This document shows, piece after piece, positions 26,992 through 36,100 of a stretch of 64,000 bases of DNA. The notes beneath the pieces were generated by a model. That model saw nothing but the letters and a program-made list of their open reading frames with translations, had not been told where the DNA came from and did not search any database. Source of the stretch: Palsa-1439 sp050015495 (GTDB taxonomy: Bacteria; Verrucomicrobiota; Verrucomicrobiia; Palsa-1439). A program made the position numbers and the translations under genes. How positions within the stretch are numbered: position 1 is the stretch's first letter; each line of letters opens with the position of its first letter. The stretch covers positions 124,001 to 188,000 of the forward strand of contig JBEKBH010000004.1 of the NCBI GenBank assembly GCA_050015495.1. Reading direction: 5' to 3'.

Positions 26992-27399
26992 TTAGCGCCA
27001 AACGAAAGCGTCATCATCGGAAACGGGCGGGGTCGCAGTCGCTCCCGGATCGTTCTTCCCGGCATCCGGCCCCGGCGTCTTCTCGGGCGATTGCGCGGCC
27101 ACGTCTCCGTCATCGTGTGATTGCGCGGGAGCAGTCGGCGGGGGTCTTGTATGGCTGCCTGATGGCTTCAAGTGCGTGGTATCGGTGCCCAGAACCAGCA
27201 CGGCCTCCGCACCGTTGAAATGGAACTGTACCGCCAGAATATCCAGCAGTCGCCGGGTCGGTCCGCTGGGATTGCGGCGTTGGTGCTCCAGGTATTTGAC
27301 CTGTTTGACGGACACACCAAGCCACTGGGCAAATTTGGCCTGGGTCATGCCGGCGTGCTTGCGCAAAGACAGGATACGACTGGCTCCCCATTCCATCAT
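26992..27399 (-). CDS. XRE-family HTH regulator with disordered tail
   Basis: 135 residues. An N-terminal helix-turn-helix of the Xre type is clear (ILSLRKHAGMTQAKFAQWLGVSVKQVKYLEHQRRNPSGPTRRLLDIL). The second half is Pro/Asp/Ser-rich and probably unstructured. It lies between the two paralogous anchored-protein genes on the same strand and is the likely regulator of one or both (inference). Two adjacent ATG codons start the frame. Confidence 0.82.
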   Translation of the reverse strand: MMEWGASRILSLRKHAGMTQAKFAQWLGVSVKQVKYLEHQRRNPSGPTRRLLDILAVQFHFNGAEAVLVLGTDTTHLKPSGSHTRPPPTAPAQSHDDGDVAAQSPEKTPGPDAGKNDPGATATPPVSDDDAFVWR

Positions 27400-27579
27400 T
27401 CCTTATGAGGGAACCGTGTTCCCCCACCTCCTTGTGACAAATGGGTAACAAAGTTCAGGTCAGGATGCAACTCCGAAATTCAAAAAGCGGAAGTTTTAGG
27501 GCGGCGGTTTCCGACGTCGGCCCCGACAACACGTGCACGCCACGTTGCAAATCGCAAGCATTCTGGCAAGCAGCCCGGC

Positions 27580-28947
27580 TCAGCGCTCGACCGTGAACGT
27601 GATGTCCTTCTTCTCGTCCCCACCGTCATCCTTCCCGTCCTCACCGACGCTGTAAACGACGTACCCTTTCGTCAGCTTCCTATAGCGCAGCGGCTGCCCG
27701 TCGAACGGGTCGATGGGAACGGCGTCGAGAAACTTTGGGACGAGGTCGCCGAGCGAATCGGGCAGTGCGCCATTGGCGAGCCGGTAGCGTTCGACAGCCA
27801 GGGATGCACAACAGCATCGGAGGGTTGCGGTCACAGAGAAGTCCTTCACAATATACGCGCTCATACCGCTGCCTCCGCATGTGAGCCAGCGTGACATGAT
27901 GCAAAACCTTGGCAGCTTACTGAAGTCTTTATCGATGGATCTTGCGACGGTAAGCCTTTCAGGTAGCGGAAGTCTTAAAGCGGCAAGATACTTTTCCATG
28001 ATGCCGCAATAGTGAAAGAGATCGATCTCCAACAAACCCGATGCCCTGAGGAGGTAGAACTGTGGACGCCTGTACCACGTATTCGGGATCACGCCAATGA
28101 TGGTTTGAAAAGTATGCGGTTCCGGTGGGGGCGGTAGCATAACACCAAGCTGTCTATCCACGGGCACACTAAAAAAACTCGTGTTATTGGCGATCTCGCC
28201 CACAAATGCACGTGTGAGGGAATTTGTAATCTCGCGATTGGCGAAGACGGTGTAGAGATCTCGCAACTGCGTATCTGTAAATGGTGTGCAATTGAGTGCA
28301 TCCTCCAGCCTCGATGCCGCCATCTGTAACACGGCGATACGTACGAGTTGGCTGATCCCATCGGGTTCATCCTCCAGAGAGCGCGCCAGAGCCGCTGTCG
28401 CGGCCACGGAATCAGCCACAGCTTCTCCGTCACCCTTGTCAGAGCGCCAAACGGCTTCAAGACCAAGCAGTCGCGCTCCTTGTCGCACTCCGTTCACGTG
28501 AGGCACCGGTGTGTCAAACCCCGCAGAGTAACTGACCGGATACCGACAACGCTTCCTTGCCACCCCATCGTGTAATAGCTTCACAGCCGATCGATTATCA
28601 GCCATGTAGCTCGCAATCGCATCGCGTACGTCGCCTGATAAAGGAACGCCACGCTTTGGAAGCGTCGCATCGCCAACCAAAGGGAGGACTCGAATGTGTT
28701 CATAATCCCATCTCGCGTACCGGGTAAAGGCATCCTCATAAATCTCCGCCGCGTTCTCGCCCGGCGGCGGTTGCGGATACCACTTATCCAGTTCGGCGAG
28801 AGTGACCGGGTAGCCCTGTTTGCGGATTTCGTCGAGCTTGGCTTCGACCAGGCAGTGGAGCGTATAGCGGTATGCGACGTAAAGGGTGGCAAGGACGAGT
28901 ACGACGATCAGCGCGTTTCGCAAATGGCGGCATGCCTTCGCGCTCAT
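27580..28947 (-). CDS. Membrane-anchored protein, paralogue of the gene at 25590-26972
   Basis: 455 residues: one N-terminal transmembrane helix (NALIVVLVLATLYVAYRYTL), then the shared opening IRKQGYPVTLAELDKWYPQPPPGENAAEIYEDAF, a divergent helical middle, and a conserved C-terminal domain (AVERYRLANGALPDSLGDLVPKF, PIDPFDGQPLRYRKLTKGYVVYSVGEDGKDDGG). The DPFDG and acidic ending recall the calcium-binding C-terminus of major pseudopilins. The family is unnamed to me; envelope location is the only safe inference. Confidence 0.75.
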   Translation of the reverse strand: MSAKACRHLRNALIVVLVLATLYVAYRYTLHCLVEAKLDEIRKQGYPVTLAELDKWYPQPPPGENAAEIYEDAFTRYARWDYEHIRVLPLVGDATLPKRGVPLSGDVRDAIASYMADNRSAVKLLHDGVARKRCRYPVSYSAGFDTPVPHVNGVRQGARLLGLEAVWRSDKGDGEAVADSVAATAALARSLEDEPDGISQLVRIAVLQMAASRLEDALNCTPFTDTQLRDLYTVFANREITNSLTRAFVGEIANNTSFFSVPVDRQLGVMLPPPPEPHTFQTIIGVIPNTWYRRPQFYLLRASGLLEIDLFHYCGIMEKYLAALRLPLPERLTVARSIDKDFSKLPRFCIMSRWLTCGGSGMSAYIVKDFSVTATLRCCCASLAVERYRLANGALPDSLGDLVPKFLDAVPIDPFDGQPLRYRKLTKGYVVYSVGEDGKDDGGDEKKDITFTVER

Positions 28948-29012
28948 GGGGCCATGATACCAGTTGGCGGCGCGTTGACAACACCGGGATCGTCCGCTAG
29001 CCTCACAGGGTT

Positions 29013-30296
29013 ATGATTCGCCGGTACAGCCGTGAGGTGATGCGCCAGATCTGGACGGAGGAGAACAAGTTCTCCATCTGGCTGCAGATCGAGATTCTGG
29101 CATGCGAGGCGCGCAAGATTCCCGCGAAAGACCTCGCGACGATCAAGCGGCGGGCGAAATTCGACGTCAAACGGGTTGGCGAGATCGAGCGCACCACCAA
29201 CCACGACGTGATCGCGTTCCTCACCAACGTCGCCGAGAACGTCGGCCCGGCGTCGCGGCACATCCACGAGGGGCTCACGTCGTCAGACGTGGTCGACACG
29301 GCGCTGGCAGTGCAGATGGCGCAATCGGCGGACATTCTCATCGAAGACGTGAAGAAACTGCGCGACGTCGTCGCGAAGAAGGCGAAGAAATACAAGCTCG
29401 TGCCGATGATTGGCCGGACGCATGGCGTCCACGCCGAGCCGATCACGTTCGGGTTGAAAATGGCGCTGATGTATGACGAGTTTGGCCGCGCGCTTGAACG
29501 GCTCGTGCTGGCCCGCGACATTATTGCCGTGGGCAAGATTTCCGGCGCGGTCGGCACGTACGCGCACATGAACCCGCGCGTCGAGGCGTATGTCTGCAAG
29601 AAGCTCGGGCTGCAACCGGACAGGATCTCGACGCAGATCGTCCAGCGCGATCGTCACGCGGAGTTCATGAGCGCCCTCGCGCTGGTGGGCTGCTCGATTG
29701 ATCGTTGGGCGCTGGAGTTTCGGCATTTGCAGCGAACCGAAGTGCTTGAAGCCGAGGAGTTTTTCGCGGCGGGCCAGAAAGGCAGCAGCGCCATGCCACA
29801 CAAGCGCAACCCGATCACTTGCGAGCGGCTGTGCGGACTGGCGCGGGTGTTGCGCGGCAACGCGCTGGCGGCGATGGAGAACGTCGCGCTGTGGCACGAA
29901 CGCGACATCTCGCACAGCAGCGTCGAACGCATCATCCTGCCGGATTCGACGACGTTGCTCGATTACATGCTCGTGACGCTGACGGATGTCGTGGACAAAC
30001 TGCTCGTGTACCCGCAGCGGATGAAGGCCAACCTCGAATCGAGCAAGGGGTTGATTTATTCGCAGGCCGTGTTGCTGGCGCTGACGAAGAAGGGCATGAC
30101 CCGTGAAAAGGCGTACGCGCTTGTCCAGCGCAATGCGATGAAGACATGGACCGGTGCCAAGGCCTTTCGCGACTTCCTCCTGCTGGACGCGGATGTCATG
30201 CGCCATCTCACACGACGGGAGGTGGACAAGCTGTTCGACCTCGACGTTCACTTCCGCGAGGTGGATAACACTTTCAAGAAAGTTGGGATTCGATGA
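29013..30296 (+). CDS. purB: Adenylosuccinate lyase
   Basis: 427 residues, usual for bacterial PurB. It cleaves SAICAR and adenylosuccinate in purine biosynthesis. Family landmarks are present: TTNHDVIAFL, EGLTSSDVVDTALA, GRTHGVHAEPITFGLK with the catalytic His, and the signature GSSAMPHKRNPI. It heads an operon whose genes overlap by four bases each: purS begins within its stop codon (ATGA). Confidence 0.97.
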   Translation: MIRRYSREVMRQIWTEENKFSIWLQIEILACEARKIPAKDLATIKRRAKFDVKRVGEIERTTNHDVIAFLTNVAENVGPASRHIHEGLTSSDVVDTALAVQMAQSADILIEDVKKLRDVVAKKAKKYKLVPMIGRTHGVHAEPITFGLKMALMYDEFGRALERLVLARDIIAVGKISGAVGTYAHMNPRVEAYVCKKLGLQPDRISTQIVQRDRHAEFMSALALVGCSIDRWALEFRHLQRTEVLEAEEFFAAGQKGSSAMPHKRNPITCERLCGLARVLRGNALAAMENVALWHERDISHSSVERIILPDSTTLLDYMLVTLTDVVDKLLVYPQRMKANLESSKGLIYSQAVLLALTKKGMTREKAYALVQRNAMKTWTGAKAFRDFLLLDADVMRHLTRREVDKLFDLDVHFREVDNTFKKVGIR

Positions 30297-30532
30297 AAGC
30301 TCGCATCATTGTCATGCCGAAACGCACCGTGCTGGATCCGCAGGGGAAGACCGTCAAACACGCGCTGGAGTCGATGGATTTTACCGGGATCAAGGACGTG
30401 CGGATCGGAAAGTTCATGGAGATCGAACTGGAAGGCGGTAACAAGGCCGAGTTGCAGAAGAAGATCGACGAAGCCTGCCACAAACTGCTGAGCAATCCGG
30501 TCATTGAAGAATATACCTTTGAGATCGAATGA
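30293..30532 (+). CDS. purS: Phosphoribosylformylglycinamidine synthase subunit PurS
   Basis: 79 residues, the small PurS subunit of the three-part FGAM synthase. Sequence features fit: KARIIVMPKRTVLDPQGKTVKHALESMDF, IKDVRIGKFMEIEL, LLSNPVIEEYTFEIE. It bridges PurQ and PurL for ammonia transfer. Start overlaps purB and its stop overlaps purQ, both as ATGA. purL is not in the window. Confidence 0.97.
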   Translation: MKARIIVMPKRTVLDPQGKTVKHALESMDFTGIKDVRIGKFMEIELEGGNKAELQKKIDEACHKLLSNPVIEEYTFEIE

Positions 30533-31227
30533 AATTCGGCGTGATCCAGTTTCCCGCCAGCAATTGCGACCAGGACGCTTACCACGCGCTGGCGGACGTG
30601 CTCGGGCAGCCGACGCGTTACATCTGGCACAAGGACGGCACGCTCGGCGACGTGGATTGCGTCATCGTGCCCGGCGGGTTCAGCTACGGCGATTACCTGC
30701 GGACGGGGGCGATCGCGCGGTTCGCGCCGGCGATGAAAGCGGTCATCAAGCACGCCAAATCGGGCGGGCTGGTCCTCGGCATTTGCAATGGGTTCCAGAT
30801 TTTGTGTGAAGCACACCTGTTGCCCGGCGCGCTCATTCGGAATCGCGGGCTGAAACTCATCTGCGATCAGGTCCACGTGCGGGTCGAGACGACGGACTCG
30901 CCGTTCACCAATGCCTGCCAGAAAGGCCGGGTCTTGCGCATCCCGATTGCCCACGGCGAGGGCAGCTATTTCGCCGAGCCGCAGGTCATCGAGCAACTGA
31001 AGCGCGACGACCGCGTCATCGTCCGCTATTGCACAAAGGACGGCGAGATCACTGATGCCGCCAATCCGAACGGCTCGCTCGACAACATCGCCGGCATCTG
31101 CAACGAGATGAGGAACGTCTTCGGCCTCATGCCGCATCCCGAGCGCGCCAGCGAAAAGCTGCTGGGCAGCGACGACGGGCGGGTGATCTTCGAGAGTATT
31201 CTGGCGAGTCACAGCTTGGCGAAGTGA
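30529..31227 (+). CDS. purQ: Phosphoribosylformylglycinamidine synthase subunit PurQ
   Basis: 232 residues, class I glutamine amidotransferase. The triad is visible: nucleophile Cys at ~86 (LVLGICNGFQILCEA) and His/Glu in GLMPHPERAS. GGFSYGDYLRTGAIA is the family's oxyanion-region motif. It supplies ammonia to PurL in step 4 of purine synthesis. Start overlaps purS (ATGA). Confidence 0.97.
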   Translation: MKFGVIQFPASNCDQDAYHALADVLGQPTRYIWHKDGTLGDVDCVIVPGGFSYGDYLRTGAIARFAPAMKAVIKHAKSGGLVLGICNGFQILCEAHLLPGALIRNRGLKLICDQVHVRVETTDSPFTNACQKGRVLRIPIAHGEGSYFAEPQVIEQLKRDDRVIVRYCTKDGEITDAANPNGSLDNIAGICNEMRNVFGLMPHPERASEKLLGSDDGRVIFESILASHSLAK

Positions 31228-31289
31228 CCGCGAATGAATGCGAGTGTGCACGTATCACTCGTATCCCGTTGTGGCGATCCGTATCGGCC

Positions 31290-32084
31290 ATGAAACGAGA
31301 AACCTCAACACGAGACTGGCTGCCGCTGGCGAAGCGGGGCGAGGGCGGCGCGGAATTGCCGACAGGCGAGGCGTTCCGGGGTGAGTGGATCGATTTCGAG
31401 CGCGGGATTCGGGTTGGGAACATCGAGCCGCACGAGCGGATCACGCAAATCCTGAAGTTTTTCCTCGAACAACGGTATCAGACGGCGTTCGTAACCGACC
31501 GCTGGGGGCGCGGCGTGTATTGGCAATGGATTTGTTGGATCCCGCGCGCCAACCGCGAGGCCAAGCCGATCTCGAACAAGGTCAATTTCGGGTGCGCGAA
31601 GCTGTTCATCTCGGCGGACACGGACACGAAAGTGTTCCAGAGCGGCCTGCAAATCGAACGGGGCTACACGCAGGGACCGGAACCCTATCCAGGCTGTTTG
31701 CTGAAGGACGATTGGGACTGGCATCGGCTCATCAAACAAAGCGCGACAGGCTCCGAGTTGGACGGGGAACTGCAACGACTGGTGAAGCGCGAGGGGTTCG
31801 TGGTTGAGGTGGGCGATTGGGAAGCGAACACCGTCTTCACGAAGAAGAACTTCACATCCGCCCGGCAGATTCGCGAGGCCACCCGGAAATATCCGAAGCG
31901 CGACAAGTGGGCCGGGTTCCAGCTCTATTATCCGATGCCCGAACGCGACGTCCGCGTGAGCAGCGGCTACGAACTCGTGAAGGCCATCTCTGGCGTCTTT
32001 GCGGAAGTAGTTCCCGCCATGAATTGCTGCATGCAGGTGCCGCTGGCGCCTGGCTCACTGCACAGTTGCGGCGGACAGGGCTGA
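31290..32084 (+). CDS. Protein of unknown function co-transcribed with purBSQ
   Basis: About 264 residues from the ATG at 31290; a GTG at 31224, overlapping the purQ stop as GTGA, is the coupled alternative (286 residues). It looks like a real soluble protein with mixed helix/strand (RITQILKFFLEQRYQTAFVTDRWGRGVYWQWICWIP, NKVNFGCAKLFISADTDTKVFQSGLQIERGY). No known motif is recognised. Position directly behind purQ suggests co-expression with purine synthesis, but that is weak evidence of function. Its end overlaps the convergent HEAT-repeat gene by 30 bases. Confidence 0.7.
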   Translation: MKRETSTRDWLPLAKRGEGGAELPTGEAFRGEWIDFERGIRVGNIEPHERITQILKFFLEQRYQTAFVTDRWGRGVYWQWICWIPRANREAKPISNKVNFGCAKLFISADTDTKVFQSGLQIERGYTQGPEPYPGCLLKDDWDWHRLIKQSATGSELDGELQRLVKREGFVVEVGDWEANTVFTKKNFTSARQIREATRKYPKRDKWAGFQLYYPMPERDVRVSSGYELVKAISGVFAEVVPAMNCCMQVPLAPGSLHSCGGQG

Positions 32085-33131
32085 CTGGGCGGTCGCGCGC
32101 ACCTGTTCCGAGGAATCGGAGGTCGCGGTCCGCTGCAGCAACGCCACGGCCGCGTCGCTGTGCACTTGCGCCACCGCCGACACCGCGTTTTCGCGAATCG
32201 CTTCGTTCGGATCGTTGAGCAATTGTTGGAACACGCTCAACGCCCCGGCCCCATAAACCCGGGCCAATTCCTGGATGGCCGTTTCCCGGATGCCAATGTC
32301 CGTATTGCCTTCCGCAACCCCCGCGAGGGCGGTCTGGGCGGCGTCGTTGTGAGTCGCGCCGATAGCCATGATCATCTGCTTCTGCACATCGGGGTTCGTT
32401 TCCGACTGGAAAAGCTGCGTTAGCACGGGCAGGGCGGACGGCTGGCCGGCCAGGGCTTGTACGGCGGCGAACCGGAGTTGTTGCGAATCGGTCTGATTGG
32501 CCACAATCTGGCTGAGGATCGCCACCGCCGCGGGATCCTGGCGCTCGCCCAGGGCCGCAATCATTTCGCGTTGGAGACTGAAAATGCCCTCCCCGGCGAG
32601 CAGCGATTGAAGCGTCGCATCAGCTGCGTCGTCTTGGATCGCGCCCAGGGCGTGAATCAACATCAGCTTGGCGTGCATGTCATCCGTCGCGCCGTAGCCG
32701 GCGGCGATGGCTGCGGCGCCGCCAGCGCCCAAGGCCGCCAAGCGATCCTCCATCGCCTTGGTGTCCTGCTTGCGTTTGGCGATCAGGGCCTTGGCATCAT
32801 CCCAACTCAGCGCCCCGGCGTAGCCGTAGAGCTTTTTTATATCGTCGAGCGCCGCCGCGACGGACGCTTTCTGGGCGGCCGAAGGAACAACCGCCGTATT
32901 CGGTCCCGCTGGAGGATTGACGGGTTGCGCGGCCTGGGGCGCCGGGCTGGCGGCGGGCGTGGGAGTACCTTCCGGAGACGGACTCGGGGCTGTCTCACGC
33001 TGGCTCGAGGTTGACGGAGTGCTCGCCGCCGGTGACCTCGAGGTGCCGGATCCTTCCGGCCTCGTCAGCCACCAGATCCCAGCAATTGCCGCGAGGACAA
33101 CGCCGCCAAGGGCGATCCCTTTCCACTTCAT
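32055..33131 (-). CDS. Membrane-anchored HEAT-repeat protein
   Basis: 358 residues: an N-terminal transmembrane segment (KGIALGGVVLAAIAGIWWLT), a ~70-residue Pro/Ser/Thr/Ala linker, then about seven HEAT-like helical hairpins of ~30 residues (for example LRFAAVQALAGQPSALPVLTQLFQ, IRETAIQELARVYGAGALSVFQQLL, IRENAVSAVAQVHSDAAVALLQ). HEAT solenoids bind proteins, so a periplasmic scaffold role is the natural reading. No partner gene is evident. Confidence 0.82.
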   Translation of the reverse strand: MKWKGIALGGVVLAAIAGIWWLTRPEGSGTSRSPAASTPSTSSQRETAPSPSPEGTPTPAASPAPQAAQPVNPPAGPNTAVVPSAAQKASVAAALDDIKKLYGYAGALSWDDAKALIAKRKQDTKAMEDRLAALGAGGAAAIAAGYGATDDMHAKLMLIHALGAIQDDAADATLQSLLAGEGIFSLQREMIAALGERQDPAAVAILSQIVANQTDSQQLRFAAVQALAGQPSALPVLTQLFQSETNPDVQKQMIMAIGATHNDAAQTALAGVAEGNTDIGIRETAIQELARVYGAGALSVFQQLLNDPNEAIRENAVSAVAQVHSDAAVALLQRTATSDSSEQVRATAQSALSAATVQ

Positions 33132-33159
33132 GGCACCACTCCTAGACGGCTAAACGGCA

Positions 33160-36100
33160 TCACCACCAGTAGTTGGACTCTTGCTGGTACTCATCCTGGA
33201 ACTGGGAGCAATTACCGAACTGCCAGTCCTGATAGCCCATGACGCCGAGAGTCTCACAGAACGTCGTGCACCCGACCTTGGCGGTCACCCCGGGCTGGCC
33301 AATCATGACGGTTACGCACACTTGACGATTGGTGCCGTTGAAGTTGATGCCTGAGGTGGGGCACTGGAACTGGAAGACGCCGCCCTCATTGAAGTACGTG
33401 GCCGTTGCATTGTTGCTGGCGCACGTCTGCTGCGTGTAGAGCAGGCAGTTCGATGACACCGAGTTCGGGTTTCCGCACGCGTACCACTGGAGGGTGTTGC
33501 CCGGAACCAGTCGGTCGGGGAACGTGCACTGGATCGTCGTGCCGGACTGCGAGAACGGGAACGTCGAGGTGGCAACGTTGTTGGAAATGGAACAAATCGG
33601 GATCCCGTCGCACGTGACCGTGATCGGCTGCGACGCATTCTGGAAGGCATAATAGAACCGCGTCGAGGTGGCGCCGATGTTCACCGTCGAGAGCTCGCCA
33701 CAGTTCTTATTGTGGGTCGCAGACGAGTTCGGCATATTCGGATCCATCAACGCATTGTAGCACTGGTTATCCGTGAATCGGCAGATCGACTGCTCGTAGT
33801 TGTTGTTGCCGTAGTACTCCCACGCTTCGCCGCCGCAGCCGTCGTTCTCGACGTTGCAGAGGACCAGGCTCTTGCAGTACACCACATTCGTGCCGATCGT
33901 CACCTTCACCGAATAGTAGCTGTTCGATGATGTGCGGAAGTCACTTGGCTGATCGCCATCGGACAAGGTGAGATTGCCTTCGAAATCGGCAAACTGACCG
34001 TTGCCGTAGTTATCGAAGTGATGGTCGCAGTAGGACGGAGCGAAGGTGATCGTATGGCAGGTCACCGGGGTCGTCACGACGATGACTGCAGCCTGGCAGG
34101 TCGAGGTATTGCCGCACGAGTCGGTCGCGGTGAACGTCACCGTGTTCGTGCCGATCGAGAAGTTCGCCGGCGCATTGTTGGTCACCGTGGCGCCGGTGCC
34201 GCAGTTGTCGCTGGCCGTGACCCCCTGCAGGAACGCCACGATCGCCGGAGTGGAGGCCGGCACGGTATTGGTGCAGAAGGACGACGTGACCACGGTAATA
34301 TTCGTCGGGCAGGTGATGCTCGGCGGCGTGGTGTCGTCAACCGTAATCGTCTGCGTGCAGGTGGCGCTGTTGCCGCACGGATCCACCGCCTTGTACGTGC
34401 GGAGGACCGTGTACCGATTCGGGCAGGTCTTATTGGTGATCACATCTCCCACCCAGGTAACGGTCGGCGTGCCACAGGTAGCGGAGGCAATCACGGACGC
34501 CACATTGGCTGCCGGCACGTTCGACGCGCATTGAACCGTCACACCGGCGGGGCAGGTGATGCTCGGCGGCGTGGTGTTCGCTGTCCAAGTGTAAACGACT
34601 TGTGCGGACGTGGAAAGGCCGCAGGTATCGGCGGCCGTGATCGTGAAGGTATTGGTCTCGGCGCAAGCGGAGCCGCTGAGCGCGGAGGTGACCGTGATGG
34701 TCGGCGTACCGCAGGTAGCGGTGGCCGCCACCAGTGCTTTCACGCTCGTGACAGAGGGCAGAGAGGCCGGATTACAACCCAAGCTGCCACCGGTTGGAAG
34801 CGAGGTGAAGACTGGCGGCGTGGTATCGACTGTCCAGGTGTACACGACCGTTTGCGGGGCTGAGGTATTACCACAAGCGTCGGTGGCCGTCACCGTGAAC
34901 GTGTTGGTCTGGGCGCAGGGTGAACCGCTGAGGGCGGACGTGACAGTAATGGTCGGTGTGCTGCTGCAGTTGTCCGTCGCCGTCACCAAGGCCTTCACAC
35001 TGGCGACAGAGGGCAGCGTTGCGGGATTACAGCCCAGATTGCTGCCGGTTGGGACCGTAACAACCGGCGCCGTGGTATCAACTGTCCAGGTGTAGACGAC
35101 CGTTTGCGGGGCTGAGGTATTACCACAAGCGTCGGTGGCCGTCACCGTGAACGTGTTGGTCTGGGCACAAGAGGAGCCGGTGAGCGCGGACGTGACAGTG
35201 ATGGTCGGCGTGCCGCTGCAGTTGTCCGTCGCCGTCACCAAGGCCTTCACACTGGCGACAGAAGGCAGCGTTGCGGGATTACAGCCCAAGCTGGCACCCG
35301 CCGGGACCGTAACGACCGGTGCCGTGGTATCCGCCGTCCAGGAGTAAACCACTGTTTGCGGGGCTGACGTATTGCCGCAACCGTCGCTCGCCGTCACCGT
35401 GAACGTGCGTGTGATCGTGCAGCCATTGGTCGTATCCACGGACGAGACATTGACGGTCGGGGTAGAGCAATTATCCGTCGCCGTCACCAGAGCCGTGACG
35501 CTCGCCACAGTGGGCAGAGTCGCCGGGTTGCAGCCCAAATTGCTGCCGGTCGGAACCGTGACGACCGGTGCCGTGGTGTTGGTGAAGGTAATGGATTGCA
35601 CGCAGGAAGCGGAGTTGCCCGAGGCATCAGTGGCCGTCCACGTGCGATTAATGCCAGCCAAGCCCGTACAAGTGACCGCGCCGGCAGAATCGCTGTACGT
35701 CACAACCGGACTGGGATCACAGGTATCGGTGGCCGTGCCTGTGCCGGTGATGCTGGTGTTGGTCGACTGGCCGCACAACAGCGTGACGTTCGCCGGGCAG
35801 TAAACCGTCGGGGGATTTGTGTCCACCACGATCACATCGAACGTGCACACGTTCGTGTTGCCGCTGCAGTCACTGGCCGTGTAGACGATCAGGTTCGTGC
35901 CCAGGGGCAGCACGCTCCCATTGGTCGGCACACAGGAGATCATCACGTTCGGACAGACGTCGAAGGCCGTCGGCTCCTGGAAAGTAATCGCGCCGCCCAC
36001 AGGCGTGTTGGCCATGCATTCGAAGACCTGGTTGCTGACGCAGTTAATGGTGGGCAGCTGGTCGTTCACGACGAGAACTTCGCATGTGGCCGCCGCGGTG

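Noticed and set aside
34590..35600. CRISPR array or satellite repeat
   Set aside because: The 252-bp period equals one 84-residue HYR module of a continuous reading frame.
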